Origin: Phycisphaeraceae bacterium
Lineage (GTDB): Bacteria; Planctomycetota; Phycisphaerae; Phycisphaerales; UBA1924
Assembly: GCA_019636565.1 (NCBI GenBank)
Contig: JAHBXG010000005.1
Coordinates: forward strand, 62,001-126,000
Direction of reading: 5' to 3'
DNA: 64,000 nucleotides
Under the pieces are notes generated by a model. It ran no database searches, was not told where the DNA came from, and saw nothing but the letters and a program-made list of their open reading frames with translations. Positions 8,712-16,172 of this stretch are shown piece after piece (the first letter of the stretch is position 1; each line of letters opens with the position of its first letter). The translations under genes were made by a program, and so were the position numbers.

Positions 8712-9530
8712 CTACGCCTGCGCCAGGCCTTCGCGGATGGCGAACCGCATGAGATCGGCCCGCGCGTCGATCCCCAGCTTGCGCATCATCCGACCCTGGT
8801 GTGCATCAACCGTCTTGGTGCTGCGGCAGAGTTGTGCCGCGATCTGCGTTCTCGACAGGCCTTTGCCGATCAGGCGAAGAATCTCGAGTTCGCGTGGCGT
8901 CAGCGAATCAGTCAGGGTCGTCGGTGTCTCGTCGGGAGTGTCGTGTCGAGCGTTGTCGCGTGATACCACTCCCTGAACCAACTTCCCGTGGATCGGGCGG
9001 CAGCGTTCACTGACTTTCGGGCCGAGAAGAAAGGTCTTGGCTTTCCGGTGGGCGACCTCGTAGATCCCTCGGACAATATCGCTCAGTTCGTCTGACTTGG
9101 CGAAATAGGCGCTTACGCCGGACCGGAACGAAGCCGAAATGAACGCGTCGCGAATGTGAGCGCTCAGTACAACCACGCAGACCTGGGGGAACTCGCGTTT
9201 GAGACGATCCGCCATTTCAAAGGCATCCGGTCCGGGCATTTCGATGTCGAGGGTGACCACGTCCGGGCGCAGGCTGCCGACTTCCTGCAACAGGCGCTCC
9301 GCGCTCATGAGTTGCCCGACGACGTTGATCCCGCCTTCCATGGAAAAGCGCGCCTTGAGGCCCTCGATCAGGACAAGATGGTCATCGACGCACAGAACGC
9401 GGATCGGGCGCGATCCAGCGGGTCGAGCTCGGGCGCTGGAGAGCGGAATGGCCCCTGCGTCCGGCGCCCGGGCGCGAGATTTGCCTCGGTCGATTCGGGT
9501 CTTTTCTTTCGCTTTCGATCGCGGTGCCAT
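8712..9530 (-). CDS. NarL/FixJ-family response regulator
   Basis: 272 aa. A basic N-terminal extension of 40 residues precedes a receiver domain (VLCVDDH acidic pocket, phosphoacceptor Asp95 in VTLDIEMPG). A LuxR-type helix-turn-helix follows near residues 209-251 (LTPRELEILRLIGKGLSRTQIAAQLCRSTKTVDAH). The start at 9530 is supported by a GGGGA site and lies 19 bases after the kinase stop, so the pair is an operon. It is paralogous to the regulator at 39330-40136; the receiver motif DIEMPGPD and the HTH are nearly the same. The DNA target is unknown; the palindromic GATTGGGGAARTTTCC motif is a candidate. Confidence 0.92.
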   Translation of the reverse strand: MAPRSKAKEKTRIDRGKSRARAPDAGAIPLSSARARPAGSRPIRVLCVDDHLVLIEGLKARFSMEGGINVVGQLMSAERLLQEVGSLRPDVVTLDIEMPGPDAFEMADRLKREFPQVCVVVLSAHIRDAFISASFRSGVSAYFAKSDELSDIVRGIYEVAHRKAKTFLLGPKVSERCRPIHGKLVQGVVSRDNARHDTPDETPTTLTDSLTPRELEILRLIGKGLSRTQIAAQLCRSTKTVDAHQGRMMRKLGIDARADLMRFAIREGLAQA

Positions 9531-9549
9531 CAACGTCCCCGTTCTTCCT

Positions 9550-11121
9550 TTACGCAGCGAACAGCGCCTGACCGAGCGTGTGTCGGATTGCTTCGAAATC
9601 ATCGGGCTGGTCGATTACCACCGCGCCGAGGGCCGCCCATTTTTTACGAGCGGTTCGCGCGGGCGGTCCGAGCAGGACTGCGACTCCCGTCGGGAACCGC
9701 TTGTGCCATCGGGTTGCGGTCGCCAGAGCTTCGGGTGTGGGATTGGTGACCCAGAAATCCGCCGATCGCGGGCCAAGTCGGTTGGCGCTCTTCAAATGCA
9801 GCCCCGCCTTGAGCAACACGTGGGTGATCAATTCCGCGGCGCGCCGATCAACAACCGAAATCGCGGCCGTGCGTCGCTCCGGAGCCAGAGGAGCCTTGCC
9901 TTTCGCGCCCGGGCGAACCGCCGGCAAGACCAGCGTCACGGTGGTTCCCTTCCCCGGTTCAGACTTGATCTCTATCTCGCCTCCGGCACGCACGGCCACT
10001 TTGCGGGCCAGCGGGAGCCCGAGCCCCGTACCCATGCTGCGTCGCTTGGTGGTGAAGAACAGATCCAGAGCCCGGCGTTGAACGGCATGCGTCATTCCCC
10101 GCCCGTTGTCCGTTACCGCCAACCGGACCGATCGGTTGGCGTCCTCCGCGCTCGCCCACAAGCGCACGCGTGCCTGGCGGCGCCCTTGTTGCAATGCTTC
10201 GCCGGCGTTCACGATCAAGTTCAACATGGCCTGCGTCAGCCAATGCGGCGCAATGTGTACCGGAGGCAGGCGTTTGGGCAGCGAAATGGTCAATTTAACA
10301 TGCTTGGGAACGGCTTTGCGAAGAAGCGCTCCCACCTGACTCCACCAGTACGCCAAATCCGTGGTTCCGGTGCCGTCGGAAGCGACACCCGGCCCATCCG
10401 GGTCGATTGCGAGAAAGTGCAGCCCGTCGCTGAGGTGCTGCAGGTAGCCGATGGATCGACGCACAGCCGTGAGGTGGGTGAGGGCGGCATCGGAGATCCC
10501 GGTGTGCTCGAGTGCATCGAGGCGCGCGCGCACCGGCAGCAGCACGTTGTTCATGTCGTGGCCAAGCCCGGCCGCCAGGGTTCCGAGCGAGGCGAGGCGA
10601 TCGGCAAGTTGTAGCCGCAAGTTGGCGGTGGCCAGAGCCCGCGTCTGCTCGGTGATCAGCCGATGCAGCCTCGAACGCTCTTCCGGGCTGTCGCCGATGT
10701 CGATCTGATGGCTCACGTCACGGACGATGCCGATGAAAAACGGTGCGGCGTGCGCCGGCAGATCGGCACGCGACATGGATAGTTCAATCTGAATTGCCTT
10801 GCCGTCTTTGCGCACGGCGGCGAAGCGCCGGGTCTTCTGAAGGACCGTGGTCTGGTCAGAGTTCCGATACCGATCCAGGTAATAATCGAGCGCCGATCGG
10901 CGAGGCTCGGGAATAAGGATTTTTACATTTCGCCCGAAAAGTTCGGTCGCCGTCCATCCAAACACCTGCTCCACCGAGTCGCTGGCGGATTGGATGATCC
11001 CGCCTGCGTTCATCGTGATGATCGGGTCGAGAACGGATGAATTCAAAGACTTGGTGCGGGCGGCAGCCGCCGACGAATGCGCCGCTCGGGCGGGCCGGCT
11101 TTTGCGGGTGGGAACTGGCAT
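9550..11121 (-). CDS. PAS-domain sensor histidine kinase with C-terminal receiver-like domain
   Basis: 523 aa. A PAS domain (about 31-136, with LDPIITMNAGGIIQSASDSV and FGRNVKILIPEP) precedes a HisKA helix with phospho-His188 (AAGLGHDMNN) and an HATPase_c domain (NLIVNAGEAL N-box, DNGRGM, GTGLGLPLA). No transmembrane segment is seen, so it is a cytoplasmic sensor; FixL-type PAS proteins sense oxygen, but no heme ligand can be assigned here. The last ~100 residues resemble a receiver whose acceptor position reads VTNPTPE, with Asn where Asp is expected. The start at 11121 is set by comparison with the paralogue at 37719; 11178 is possible. Confidence 0.9.
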   Translation of the reverse strand: MPVPTRKSRPARAAHSSAAAARTKSLNSSVLDPIITMNAGGIIQSASDSVEQVFGWTATELFGRNVKILIPEPRRSALDYYLDRYRNSDQTTVLQKTRRFAAVRKDGKAIQIELSMSRADLPAHAAPFFIGIVRDVSHQIDIGDSPEERSRLHRLITEQTRALATANLRLQLADRLASLGTLAAGLGHDMNNVLLPVRARLDALEHTGISDAALTHLTAVRRSIGYLQHLSDGLHFLAIDPDGPGVASDGTGTTDLAYWWSQVGALLRKAVPKHVKLTISLPKRLPPVHIAPHWLTQAMLNLIVNAGEALQQGRRQARVRLWASAEDANRSVRLAVTDNGRGMTHAVQRRALDLFFTTKRRSMGTGLGLPLARKVAVRAGGEIEIKSEPGKGTTVTLVLPAVRPGAKGKAPLAPERRTAAISVVDRRAAELITHVLLKAGLHLKSANRLGPRSADFWVTNPTPEALATATRWHKRFPTGVAVLLGPPARTARKKWAALGAVVIDQPDDFEAIRHTLGQALFAA

Positions 11122-11177
11122 GAACAACTCTAAGTGCCATCGTTCGCGGCGTGATCGTTGTTCCGACATCCCCGGCA

Positions 11178-11194
11178 AATTGGAGGAAGTTTCC
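11178..11194 (+). promoter_or_regulatory. GATTGGGGAARTTTCC motif, site A
   Basis: AATTGGAGGAAGTTTCC, with the dyad GGAAGTTTCC. It sits between the divergent kinase gene (11121) and the mini-protein gene at 11287, 93 bases before the latter. This copy has one extra base in the GGGG run. Confidence 0.5.
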
Positions 11195-11286
11195 CACTAG
11201 AGATACGAACGCCCGCCGTGCGAAAATCCAAGTTTCGGGTCGGACCGGAGGTCTGGTGCCGCCGGGCGAGCGAGGAGTGACAAACC

Positions 11287-11532
11287 ATGAAGATTCTCAT
11301 CCGGTCCAGCGGTTCTCGTCCTCGCAACGTCGACGAAAACAGATTGCTCATCGAGGCTATCGCGCAGCAAATGTGGAAGATTCACGGCAGAACCGGAGTC
11401 CTCAACTGGACGCGCGTTGAACTTCACCTTCACCGCATCGTGAATCAGGCTCGCAGTGAAGCCAGAGCGTCAGAGCCGGCACGTGTTGTCGCGGACAATT
11501 CTGGCGCGACCCGACGACAAAATCATCGGTGA
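11287..11532 (+). CDS. Small uncharacterised protein (family shared with 36293-36700)
   Basis: 81 aa, preceded by a GAGGAG ribosome site. I do not recognise the family. The core (NRLLIEAIAQQMWKIHGRTG, then LNWTRVELHLHRIVNQAR) can be aligned over about 45 residues with the protein at 36293-36700: both start with a K-hydrophobic-I-R strand, have the ...AIA..(M/L)W...G...LNW..(V/I)E.HL..IV..AR pattern, and have a GATTGGGGAA-type motif upstream. It is predicted to be a short strand plus two to three helices, cytoplasmic. The basic C-terminal tail is not conserved. Confidence 0.7.
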   Translation: MKILIRSSGSRPRNVDENRLLIEAIAQQMWKIHGRTGVLNWTRVELHLHRIVNQARSEARASEPARVVADNSGATRRQNHR

Positions 11533-11569
11533 GTCGTCGCGGTTCACTCAAACGCCCTTGCAAAAAGAA

Positions 11570-11593
11570 CGAGAGGCCTGTGGAGGCCTCTCG
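11570..11593. terminator. Hairpin between convergent genes, probable bidirectional terminator
   Basis: A perfect 10-base stem (CGAGAGGCCT paired with AGGCCTCTCG) with a GTGG loop. It lies between the stop of the plus-strand mini-protein (11532) and the stop of the minus-strand PEP-CTERM-like gene (11619). There is an A-rich run on the left (GCAAAAAGAA), giving a U-rich tail for minus-strand transcripts. Confidence 0.7.
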
Positions 11594-11618
11594 TGTCACA
11601 CCGCAAGTTAGAGAATGA

Positions 11619-12356
11619 TCAGCGAGCGCGGCGGCGACGGATCATCGACAAGCCGAGCAGGGGTGCACCGGCGATCGCGAAGACCCCGGGGGCCGGAACC
11701 GCTGTGGCCGCGAACCCGAAGTCATTGGTGTCGCTGAAGCTGAGCAGATCCGCCGAAACGGCAGCTAATGCCCAGTTCGTACCGGTCCAAGTCACAAACT
11801 GGAAGGTTGATGGGTCGTTCAGGCCGAGCACTTCACCCATAATCGAGTTGAAGCGAAACGTCATGGAGTTTCCGTCGCTCAGGCCGGCCCAGGCGAACGC
11901 GTCGCCCCCGCCGTTGCTGTTCCATGCGAAGTTGCCGGAAGCGATGCGGGAGTTGGGCCCCACGGCGCTGACAGTGAGATTCCCGGCTGTGTCCTTCATG
12001 TACGCGAGATTGGCGCCATTGGTGACGCTGTCCATGTGAACGTTTCCGAGCGCGGTCGGACCCTCCAGGAACTGCTGATCGATGAGAGCCATGAACGCCA
12101 AACCCTGGTCCGTGTCGGCCGCCACAAAGGTGATCTTTCCGTTTGTGCTGACGCCGCTGGCGTTGAGTGACGCATGGATAGAAGCGACTGACGACAAGCC
12201 CCAGGTCGACGGCGCGTTGGGGAACGCGATTCCACCGAGCGGACCGGAATTGAGGACGAGGCCGCCGCCGATGTTGGAAATCTGAATCTGACCGGCGAAT
12301 ACCGCCGAAGCCGCGCCGGCCGCCAGCACCATCGCGAAGAGGGATTTTGAATTCAT
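11619..12356 (-). CDS. PEP-CTERM-like secreted protein (VPAPG sorting tail)
   Basis: 245 aa. The N-terminal signal peptide (MNSKSLFAMVLAAGAASAVFAG) is followed by about 200 residues of Gly/Asn/Ser-rich, beta-type sequence with no recognised enzyme motif. The end has the sorting tail: VPAPG, a hydrophobic stretch (VFAIAGAPLLGLSMI) and RRRRAR. In Phycisphaerae this VPAPG variant marks exported proteins thought to be processed by an exosortase-like system. An AAAGG site lies 12 bases before ATG 12356. No exosortase gene is in the window. Confidence 0.85.
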   Translation of the reverse strand: MNSKSLFAMVLAAGAASAVFAGQIQISNIGGGLVLNSGPLGGIAFPNAPSTWGLSSVASIHASLNASGVSTNGKITFVAADTDQGLAFMALIDQQFLEGPTALGNVHMDSVTNGANLAYMKDTAGNLTVSAVGPNSRIASGNFAWNSNGGGDAFAWAGLSDGNSMTFRFNSIMGEVLGLNDPSTFQFVTWTGTNWALAAVSADLLSFSDTNDFGFAATAVPAPGVFAIAGAPLLGLSMIRRRRAR

Positions 12357-12695
12357 GAGAACACTGCCTTTCGTTTGAATCGGGACCGCACAGAACCAAG
12401 GCTGGTTGCCCACGCTGGGAAACGCCCCGCTCAATCGCCCGCACAAGCGGACTCTGATGGACACATCGCACTTTGCAAGGCGCGGCATCGCATTCGAGCA
12501 AGATGGGGAAGATTTCCTGAAAAGTGGAAGGTCTCGGATCGCCAGCGCCCGATTGCCCACCGCAACGCCCAGAAACAGCGTGAAGCCAAGATGTGGAAAC
12601 TTTCCCACATGGCCCGGGCGAATCACCAAGCGATCATGCTTCACGTGCAATTTCGCAGGGCGGCGCCCGAAAGGGTGCAGTAAAGGGGAACCCGA
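12357..12695. other. Intergenic region between divergent genes
   Basis: About 340 bases without a supported gene. It holds a variant of the recurrent motif (12501-12517) and a second related dyad, GTGGAAACTTTCCCAC, near 12593. An AAAGGGG ribosome site for the next plus-strand gene is at its right end. Confidence 0.5.
12501..12517 (+). promoter_or_regulatory. GATTGGGGAARTTTCC motif, site H (weak)
   Basis: AGATGGGGAAGATTTCC keeps the GGGGAA core and a GGAAGATTTCC dyad but has AGAT in place of GATT. It points to the gene at 12696, 178 bases away, a longer distance than at most other sites. Confidence 0.35.
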
Positions 12696-12980
12696 ATGAC
12701 GAAACTCGATCCGGCCACAACCGTTGCAGCTTCTCACGCCGTTGCCGAAGCACTCCGTGTCGATCCTCGGCGCTCCGGCACGGCGCGCCTGGCCAAGGCG
12801 CTCGGTGAGTCGGAAACCCCAAAGCTCACCCGCGAGGCGGGCGGAGGCGCTGGAAGGCAGCAACGGGCCGGCACGCGCGTGCCGGAAGTCGTAGCTGGTG
12901 CGTTCCAAGCCGGCGTCATTGCAACACCATCATCCACTCTGCGACACGTCCCTTCGGACGGTGGCGTGCCCGCAAAGTAG
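12696..12980 (+). CDS. Hypothetical protein
   Basis: 94 aa, preceded by AAAGGGGAACCCGA. It is Ala/Arg/Thr-rich and has no recognised domain. The first 45 residues could form a helix (MTKLDPATTVAASHAVAEALRVD); the rest looks disordered. It is the first of five short same-strand genes leading to the OmpR-type regulator. Support comes only from the ribosome site and the context. Confidence 0.4.
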   Translation: MTKLDPATTVAASHAVAEALRVDPRRSGTARLAKALGESETPKLTREAGGGAGRQQRAGTRVPEVVAGAFQAGVIATPSSTLRHVPSDGGVPAK

Positions 12981-12997
12981 TCGAAAGGACATTCAAC

Positions 12998-13162
12998 ATG
13001 GGACTCATCCTGCTCGTCGTACTCGTTCTGCTCCTGGTCGGCGGACTTCCCACCTGGCGGCACAGCCGCCAATGGGGGTACGCGCCCGCCGGTGGCATCG
13101 GGCTCCTGGTGCTCATTCTGGTATTCCTGCTGATTTTCAACGTCATCCCACGCGGCTTCTAG
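12998..13162 (+). CDS. DUF3309 small membrane protein
   Basis: 54 aa. [20 protein letters not shown], a WGYAPAGG turn and a second helix ([14 protein letters not shown]) match DUF3309, tiny two-helix inner-membrane proteins of unknown function. A GAAAGGA site precedes the ATG at 12998. It is clustered with DUF1328 and DUF3185 genes, a common stress-associated grouping. Confidence 0.85.
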   Translation: MGLILLVVLVLLLVGGLPTWRHSRQWGYAPAGGIGLLVLILVFLLIFNVIPRGF

Positions 13163-13244
13163 ATCGTCGGCACCGCGCATGACCGAGCCAATCGCAGGTT
13201 CGGCGCTTCAGCCAGCTTCCAAGGCACTCGAAAAGGAGAACGCC

Positions 13245-13418
13245 ATGCTTCGATGGGCACTTGCATTTCTGGTCTTTGCATTGATCGCGGGCGTGCTTGG
13301 CTTTACCGGTATCGCCGGTAACTCCATGTACATCGCCCGGATTCTGTTCTACATCTTCATTGTGGTGTTTCTCGTGGGTCTGGTGTTCAGCCTTGTCTCG
13401 GGAAAACGCGCCGTCTGA
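13245..13418 (+). CDS. DUF1328 small membrane protein
   Basis: 57 aa ([35 protein letters not shown]), two membrane helices and the family glycine turn. AAAAGGAG stands directly before ATG 13245, which decides this start over an in-frame one further upstream. Paralogue of 6183-6359. Confidence 0.88.
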   Translation: MLRWALAFLVFALIAGVLGFTGIAGNSMYIARILFYIFIVVFLVGLVFSLVSGKRAV

Positions 13419-13463
13419 TCGCCCGACACCCCTTCGCCAAATGGCTACTTACGGAGTCCAGAC

Positions 13464-13691
13464 ATGAATCCTCAACGCATCGCCGGGATCGTCGCAATCG
13501 TGATCGGGGTGATCTTGCTCGTGGTTGGGATGAACTCATCCCACTCCGTTGCCGACCAGGTGAGCAACACGTTTACCGGAAGATTCACGCAGGCCACGAC
13601 CTGGTACATCATCGGAGGCATTGGCACCGCTCTCCTCGGACTCCTTCTGCTGCTCAGTGGCGGATTCAAAGTCCGGGGTGGCGCCGGCTGA
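13464..13691 (+). CDS. DUF3185 membrane protein
   Basis: 75 aa. Two membrane helices flank the family-typical loop SSHSVADQVSNTFTGRFTQ and the motif TTWYIIGG. DUF3185 proteins have no known function. The gene belongs to the row of short membrane-protein genes upstream of the OmpR-type regulator. Confidence 0.85.
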   Translation: MNPQRIAGIVAIVIGVILLVVGMNSSHSVADQVSNTFTGRFTQATTWYIIGGIGTALLGLLLLLSGGFKVRGGAG

Positions 13692-13755
13692 TGTCGTTCC
13701 TGGTTTCCGAGCGCGGGCGAGAGAGGTCGGCGCCCACGGGCGGGGGAGGTTGAAC

Positions 13756-14079
13756 ATGGGACGCGGACTCGTCATCGGATCGACGCGGCTTTTCGCGGCT
13801 GCAGAGTGCATTCTCGCGGCTGGGAACTCGTTGGCGCCGGATTCCATCAATGGACGTCAGCTTGGCAATCCCCCAGAAGTCGCCTCCCGGATTCGAACAC
13901 GGGCACCAACTGCCCTGGAATTGTCCGAGGCCCGTGCGATGCTCGTGCGCATGGGGTTTCACCCGATTGTCGCGGATCAGCCCGCTGTGCGCTCGAGCGA
14001 GAGCCTCGGCTTTGTCACGCTGGTTCGGCACGCACAACCACGATTGACTCAAAGGCCGTCGAAGGAGAGTGTGAATTGA
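13756..14079 (+). CDS. Hypothetical protein coupled to the OmpR-type regulator
   Basis: 107 aa, with a near-ideal GGGGGAGG ribosome site eight bases before ATG 13756. No domain is recognised; the C-terminal half (ALELSEARAMLVRMGFHPIVAD) may be helical. Its TGA stop overlaps the TTG start of the response regulator, and a GAAGGAG lies in front of that junction. The coupling makes it a likely real gene. Confidence 0.6.
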   Translation: MGRGLVIGSTRLFAAAECILAAGNSLAPDSINGRQLGNPPEVASRIRTRAPTALELSEARAMLVRMGFHPIVADQPAVRSSESLGFVTLVRHAQPRLTQRPSKESVN

Positions 14080-14864
14080 ACATACTTGTCGTGGAAGACA
14101 ACCCAGAAGTCGCAGCCGTTATTGAAATGGCGCTCAATGCGCAAGGGTTCACCGTAGACGTTGCTCACGAAGGGTGCGAGGGCGAGGAGATGGCGGCCTG
14201 CCGCACACAAGCCGGGAAGAATAACGGTGCGGGAAAGTACGACGTTATTTTGCTGGATGTGATGCTTCCCGATCGCAGCGGCATCGATATCTGTCGCAAT
14301 CTCCGCCGGCGGGGTGTTCACAGCAGGGTGCTGATGGTCTCGGGGCTGGCATCGACCGCTGACAAGGTCCGTGCGCTCGATTCGGGTGCGGACGACTATA
14401 TCACCAAGCCGTTCGAATTTGATGAGATGCTCGCTCGCGTGCGGGCCCTCGGACGTCAGGGCTTGGCAAAGGACAGTCGCTGGCTCCGGTGCGATGATCT
14501 TGAACTCGATCTCTATTCGCGTACCGCCAAACGCGACGGTCGGGCCATTAGTCTGCAGAACAGGGAGTTCTCACTGCTGGAATACTTCATGCGCAATCCC
14601 GATCGCGTGCTGTCGCACGCCAACATCGGCGAGGGAGTATGGGGAGCGGCGCACCTGCCCGGCGATAACCTGGTCGCGGTCTATGTTGGCTGCCTTCGAA
14701 AGCGTCTCGATATCGGGCAGGCACGCCCGTTCATTCGCACTTTTCGCGGGGTGGGGTATCGCTTCGACACATCGCTGGAGCCGGAGAGCGCACCCACGGG
14801 CCCGGCAGCACCGAAGAGGTCGGCTACGAATCGAGTCGACTCAAAGATGTCTACTTCGTCGTGA
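14076..14864 (+). CDS. OmpR/PhoB-family response regulator
   Basis: 262 aa from a TTG start at 14076 (AAGGAG eight bases upstream). The receiver domain has the ILVVEDN acidic pocket, phosphoacceptor Asp61 (VILLDVMLPD) and Lys111 (YITKPFEFDE). A winged-helix DNA-binding domain follows (LELDLYSRTAKRDGR, LQNREFSLLEYFMRNPDRVLS, RTFRGVGYRF). An insertion of about 10 residues sits before the acceptor strand (ACRTQAGKNNGAGKYD). No partner kinase gene is adjacent, so it is an orphan regulator. The upstream gene overlaps it by four bases. Confidence 0.93.
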   Translation: MNILVVEDNPEVAAVIEMALNAQGFTVDVAHEGCEGEEMAACRTQAGKNNGAGKYDVILLDVMLPDRSGIDICRNLRRRGVHSRVLMVSGLASTADKVRALDSGADDYITKPFEFDEMLARVRALGRQGLAKDSRWLRCDDLELDLYSRTAKRDGRAISLQNREFSLLEYFMRNPDRVLSHANIGEGVWGAAHLPGDNLVAVYVGCLRKRLDIGQARPFIRTFRGVGYRFDTSLEPESAPTGPAAPKRSATNRVDSKMSTSS

Positions 14865-14938
14865 TCGAAGTTTTGGTCAGTACGTGCGGTCCGCGGCCGG
14901 GCCCCTCGAGCGCCGCGCGACGCTTCCGGTGATGCCTA

Positions 14939-15604
14939 TCACTCGGAGAGAGATTCCTCAAGTCCGGTTCTCCAGACTTCCGCCAAGCCCTCGAGACCCG
15001 CAACCTCAACGATCTCGGCCTTCGTCGCCTTCTTATTGAAGATGAACCCATTAAATCGCGCGATCGTCCACCGAGGATTGGGTCGGCGCAGAACTTCGAT
15101 CTCATCTCCCGCCTGAAGGGTGCCCGGCGTGAGCACGCGCACGTACCAGCCCGTTCGTCCGGTTTGCAACATGATGCGGCCGAGACTGTTGTCATTAAAT
15201 CGAAGACCGAGCTTAAAGCACGGTTGCCTAGGTTGGGTCGCCTGGAATTCAGCCGAACCGATACGGAAGACATCGCCAATCGCGACGGTCTGCTCATCGA
15301 GGCCGAGGGTCGTGATGTTCTCTCCAAACGCTCCCGCATGGAGAACGTGTTCGTGGCGAGGCACATCCTTCAGCCAGCTAGGGTAATGCTCGGACGGATA
15401 GAAATACACCGCTTTGTCGGGGCCGCCGTGCACGGTCAGATCTGCTTGCTCGTCTCCATGCAAACCGAGCGGAGCAACGTTTACCGGGCCAGAAACCGCC
15501 GATTTTACAAAGCCGCTGGGCACACCTCGTGCGCCCAGCGGCGCAATGCGGCCGACTTGAACCGACATGACACGCGGAGCGACTTCGCCAAGAGGTTCGG
15601 ACAT
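14939..15604 (-). CDS. MOSC domain protein (YiiM-like)
   Basis: 221 aa. The N-terminus has the MOSC beta-barrel start, with GDEQADLTVHGGPDKAVYFYPSEHY and the conserved cysteine in TQPRQPCFKLGLRF. A C-terminal 3-alpha segment completes the YiiM-type architecture. YiiM proteins take part in molybdenum-cofactor-dependent reduction of N-hydroxylated compounds. The start at 15604 is preferred over 15616 because GGAG lies six bases upstream. It converges on the OmpR regulator gene and is unlinked to the Mo genes at 54541-59777. Confidence 0.88.
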   Translation of the reverse strand: MSEPLGEVAPRVMSVQVGRIAPLGARGVPSGFVKSAVSGPVNVAPLGLHGDEQADLTVHGGPDKAVYFYPSEHYPSWLKDVPRHEHVLHAGAFGENITTLGLDEQTVAIGDVFRIGSAEFQATQPRQPCFKLGLRFNDNSLGRIMLQTGRTGWYVRVLTPGTLQAGDEIEVLRRPNPRWTIARFNGFIFNKKATKAEIVEVAGLEGLAEVWRTGLEESLSE

Positions 15605-15872
15605 GCGTGTCTCCATGAGTCGTTGCCCGTAATCCTACCTTCGGCGGAGAGACCCTTCGGGCGCCTAGGCCAAGGCAATCCTCCCGGATCAATTTGATTT
15701 CCGTCCTGTGCCTATCGGCGAGGCTCGAACCTCGACAGAGAGCAAGAGTTGATCCGTGTCCGAGTTGTCAACGTAACCAAAGATGTTGGCGCTCGTTAAG
15801 ACACCCTGACCCGCCTCGCGTTCCGTTGAAGCAAACCCCTGGGGACTACAACAGCCCGCAGGAAGGCGTGTC

Positions 15873-16172
15873 ATGATGGTCAAGTAGGTCTATTCCGATG
15901 AGTTCAAGCGGGCCGCGGTCGGGCAGGTCGGCGTTCAGCGAATCACCATCAGCTTGGTTGCCAGCCGGTTGGGCGTCAACTACCAGTCGCTCCGTCAGTG
16001 GGTTCTCGCGGCGAAGGTCGCTGCGTCGGTCTCCACCGTTCCAGCCGATCTCCCGCCCGAGGTCCGGCTCCGCGAGCTCGAGAAGGAGAACGCGCGGCTC
16101 CGCATGGAACGCGACATTTTAAAAAAAGCCACGGCCTATTTCGCGGCACTGGATGCGAAGGAGCACCCGTGA
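15873..16172 (+). pseudogene. IS3-family orfA with in-frame amber codon
   Basis: The frame from ATG 15873 reads MMVK, then TAG (15885-15887), then VYSDEFKRAAV and a normal IS3 orfA helix-turn-helix (SLVASRLGVNYQSLRQWV) and leucine-zipper segment (RELEKENARLRMERDILKKA). The stop falls where a second lysine (AAG) would be expected, so a single A-to-T change is likely. Translation could restart at TTG 15954 but would lose the start of the helix-turn-helix. The element is probably not autonomous. Confidence 0.75.
16121..16127 (+). promoter_or_regulatory. A7 programmed -1 frameshift site of the IS3 element
   Basis: Seven A residues in the orfA frame TTA-AAA-AAA-GCC. A -1 slip puts the ribosome into the frame that reads through KSHGLFRG into orfB. 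This is the standard way IS3 elements make the OrfAB transposase. Confidence 0.75.

Noticed and set aside
11570..11593. The 10-base inverted repeat as a possible protein-binding operator
   Set aside because: Its position between two convergent stops and the flanking A-rich run fit a terminator better.
15689..15883. Minus-strand frame whose C-terminal part (FGYVDNSDTDQLLLSVEV) looks protein-like
   Set aside because: It starts inside the insertion sequence and has no ribosome site or recognisable domain. It may be the tail of a gene cut by the element, but this cannot be shown.
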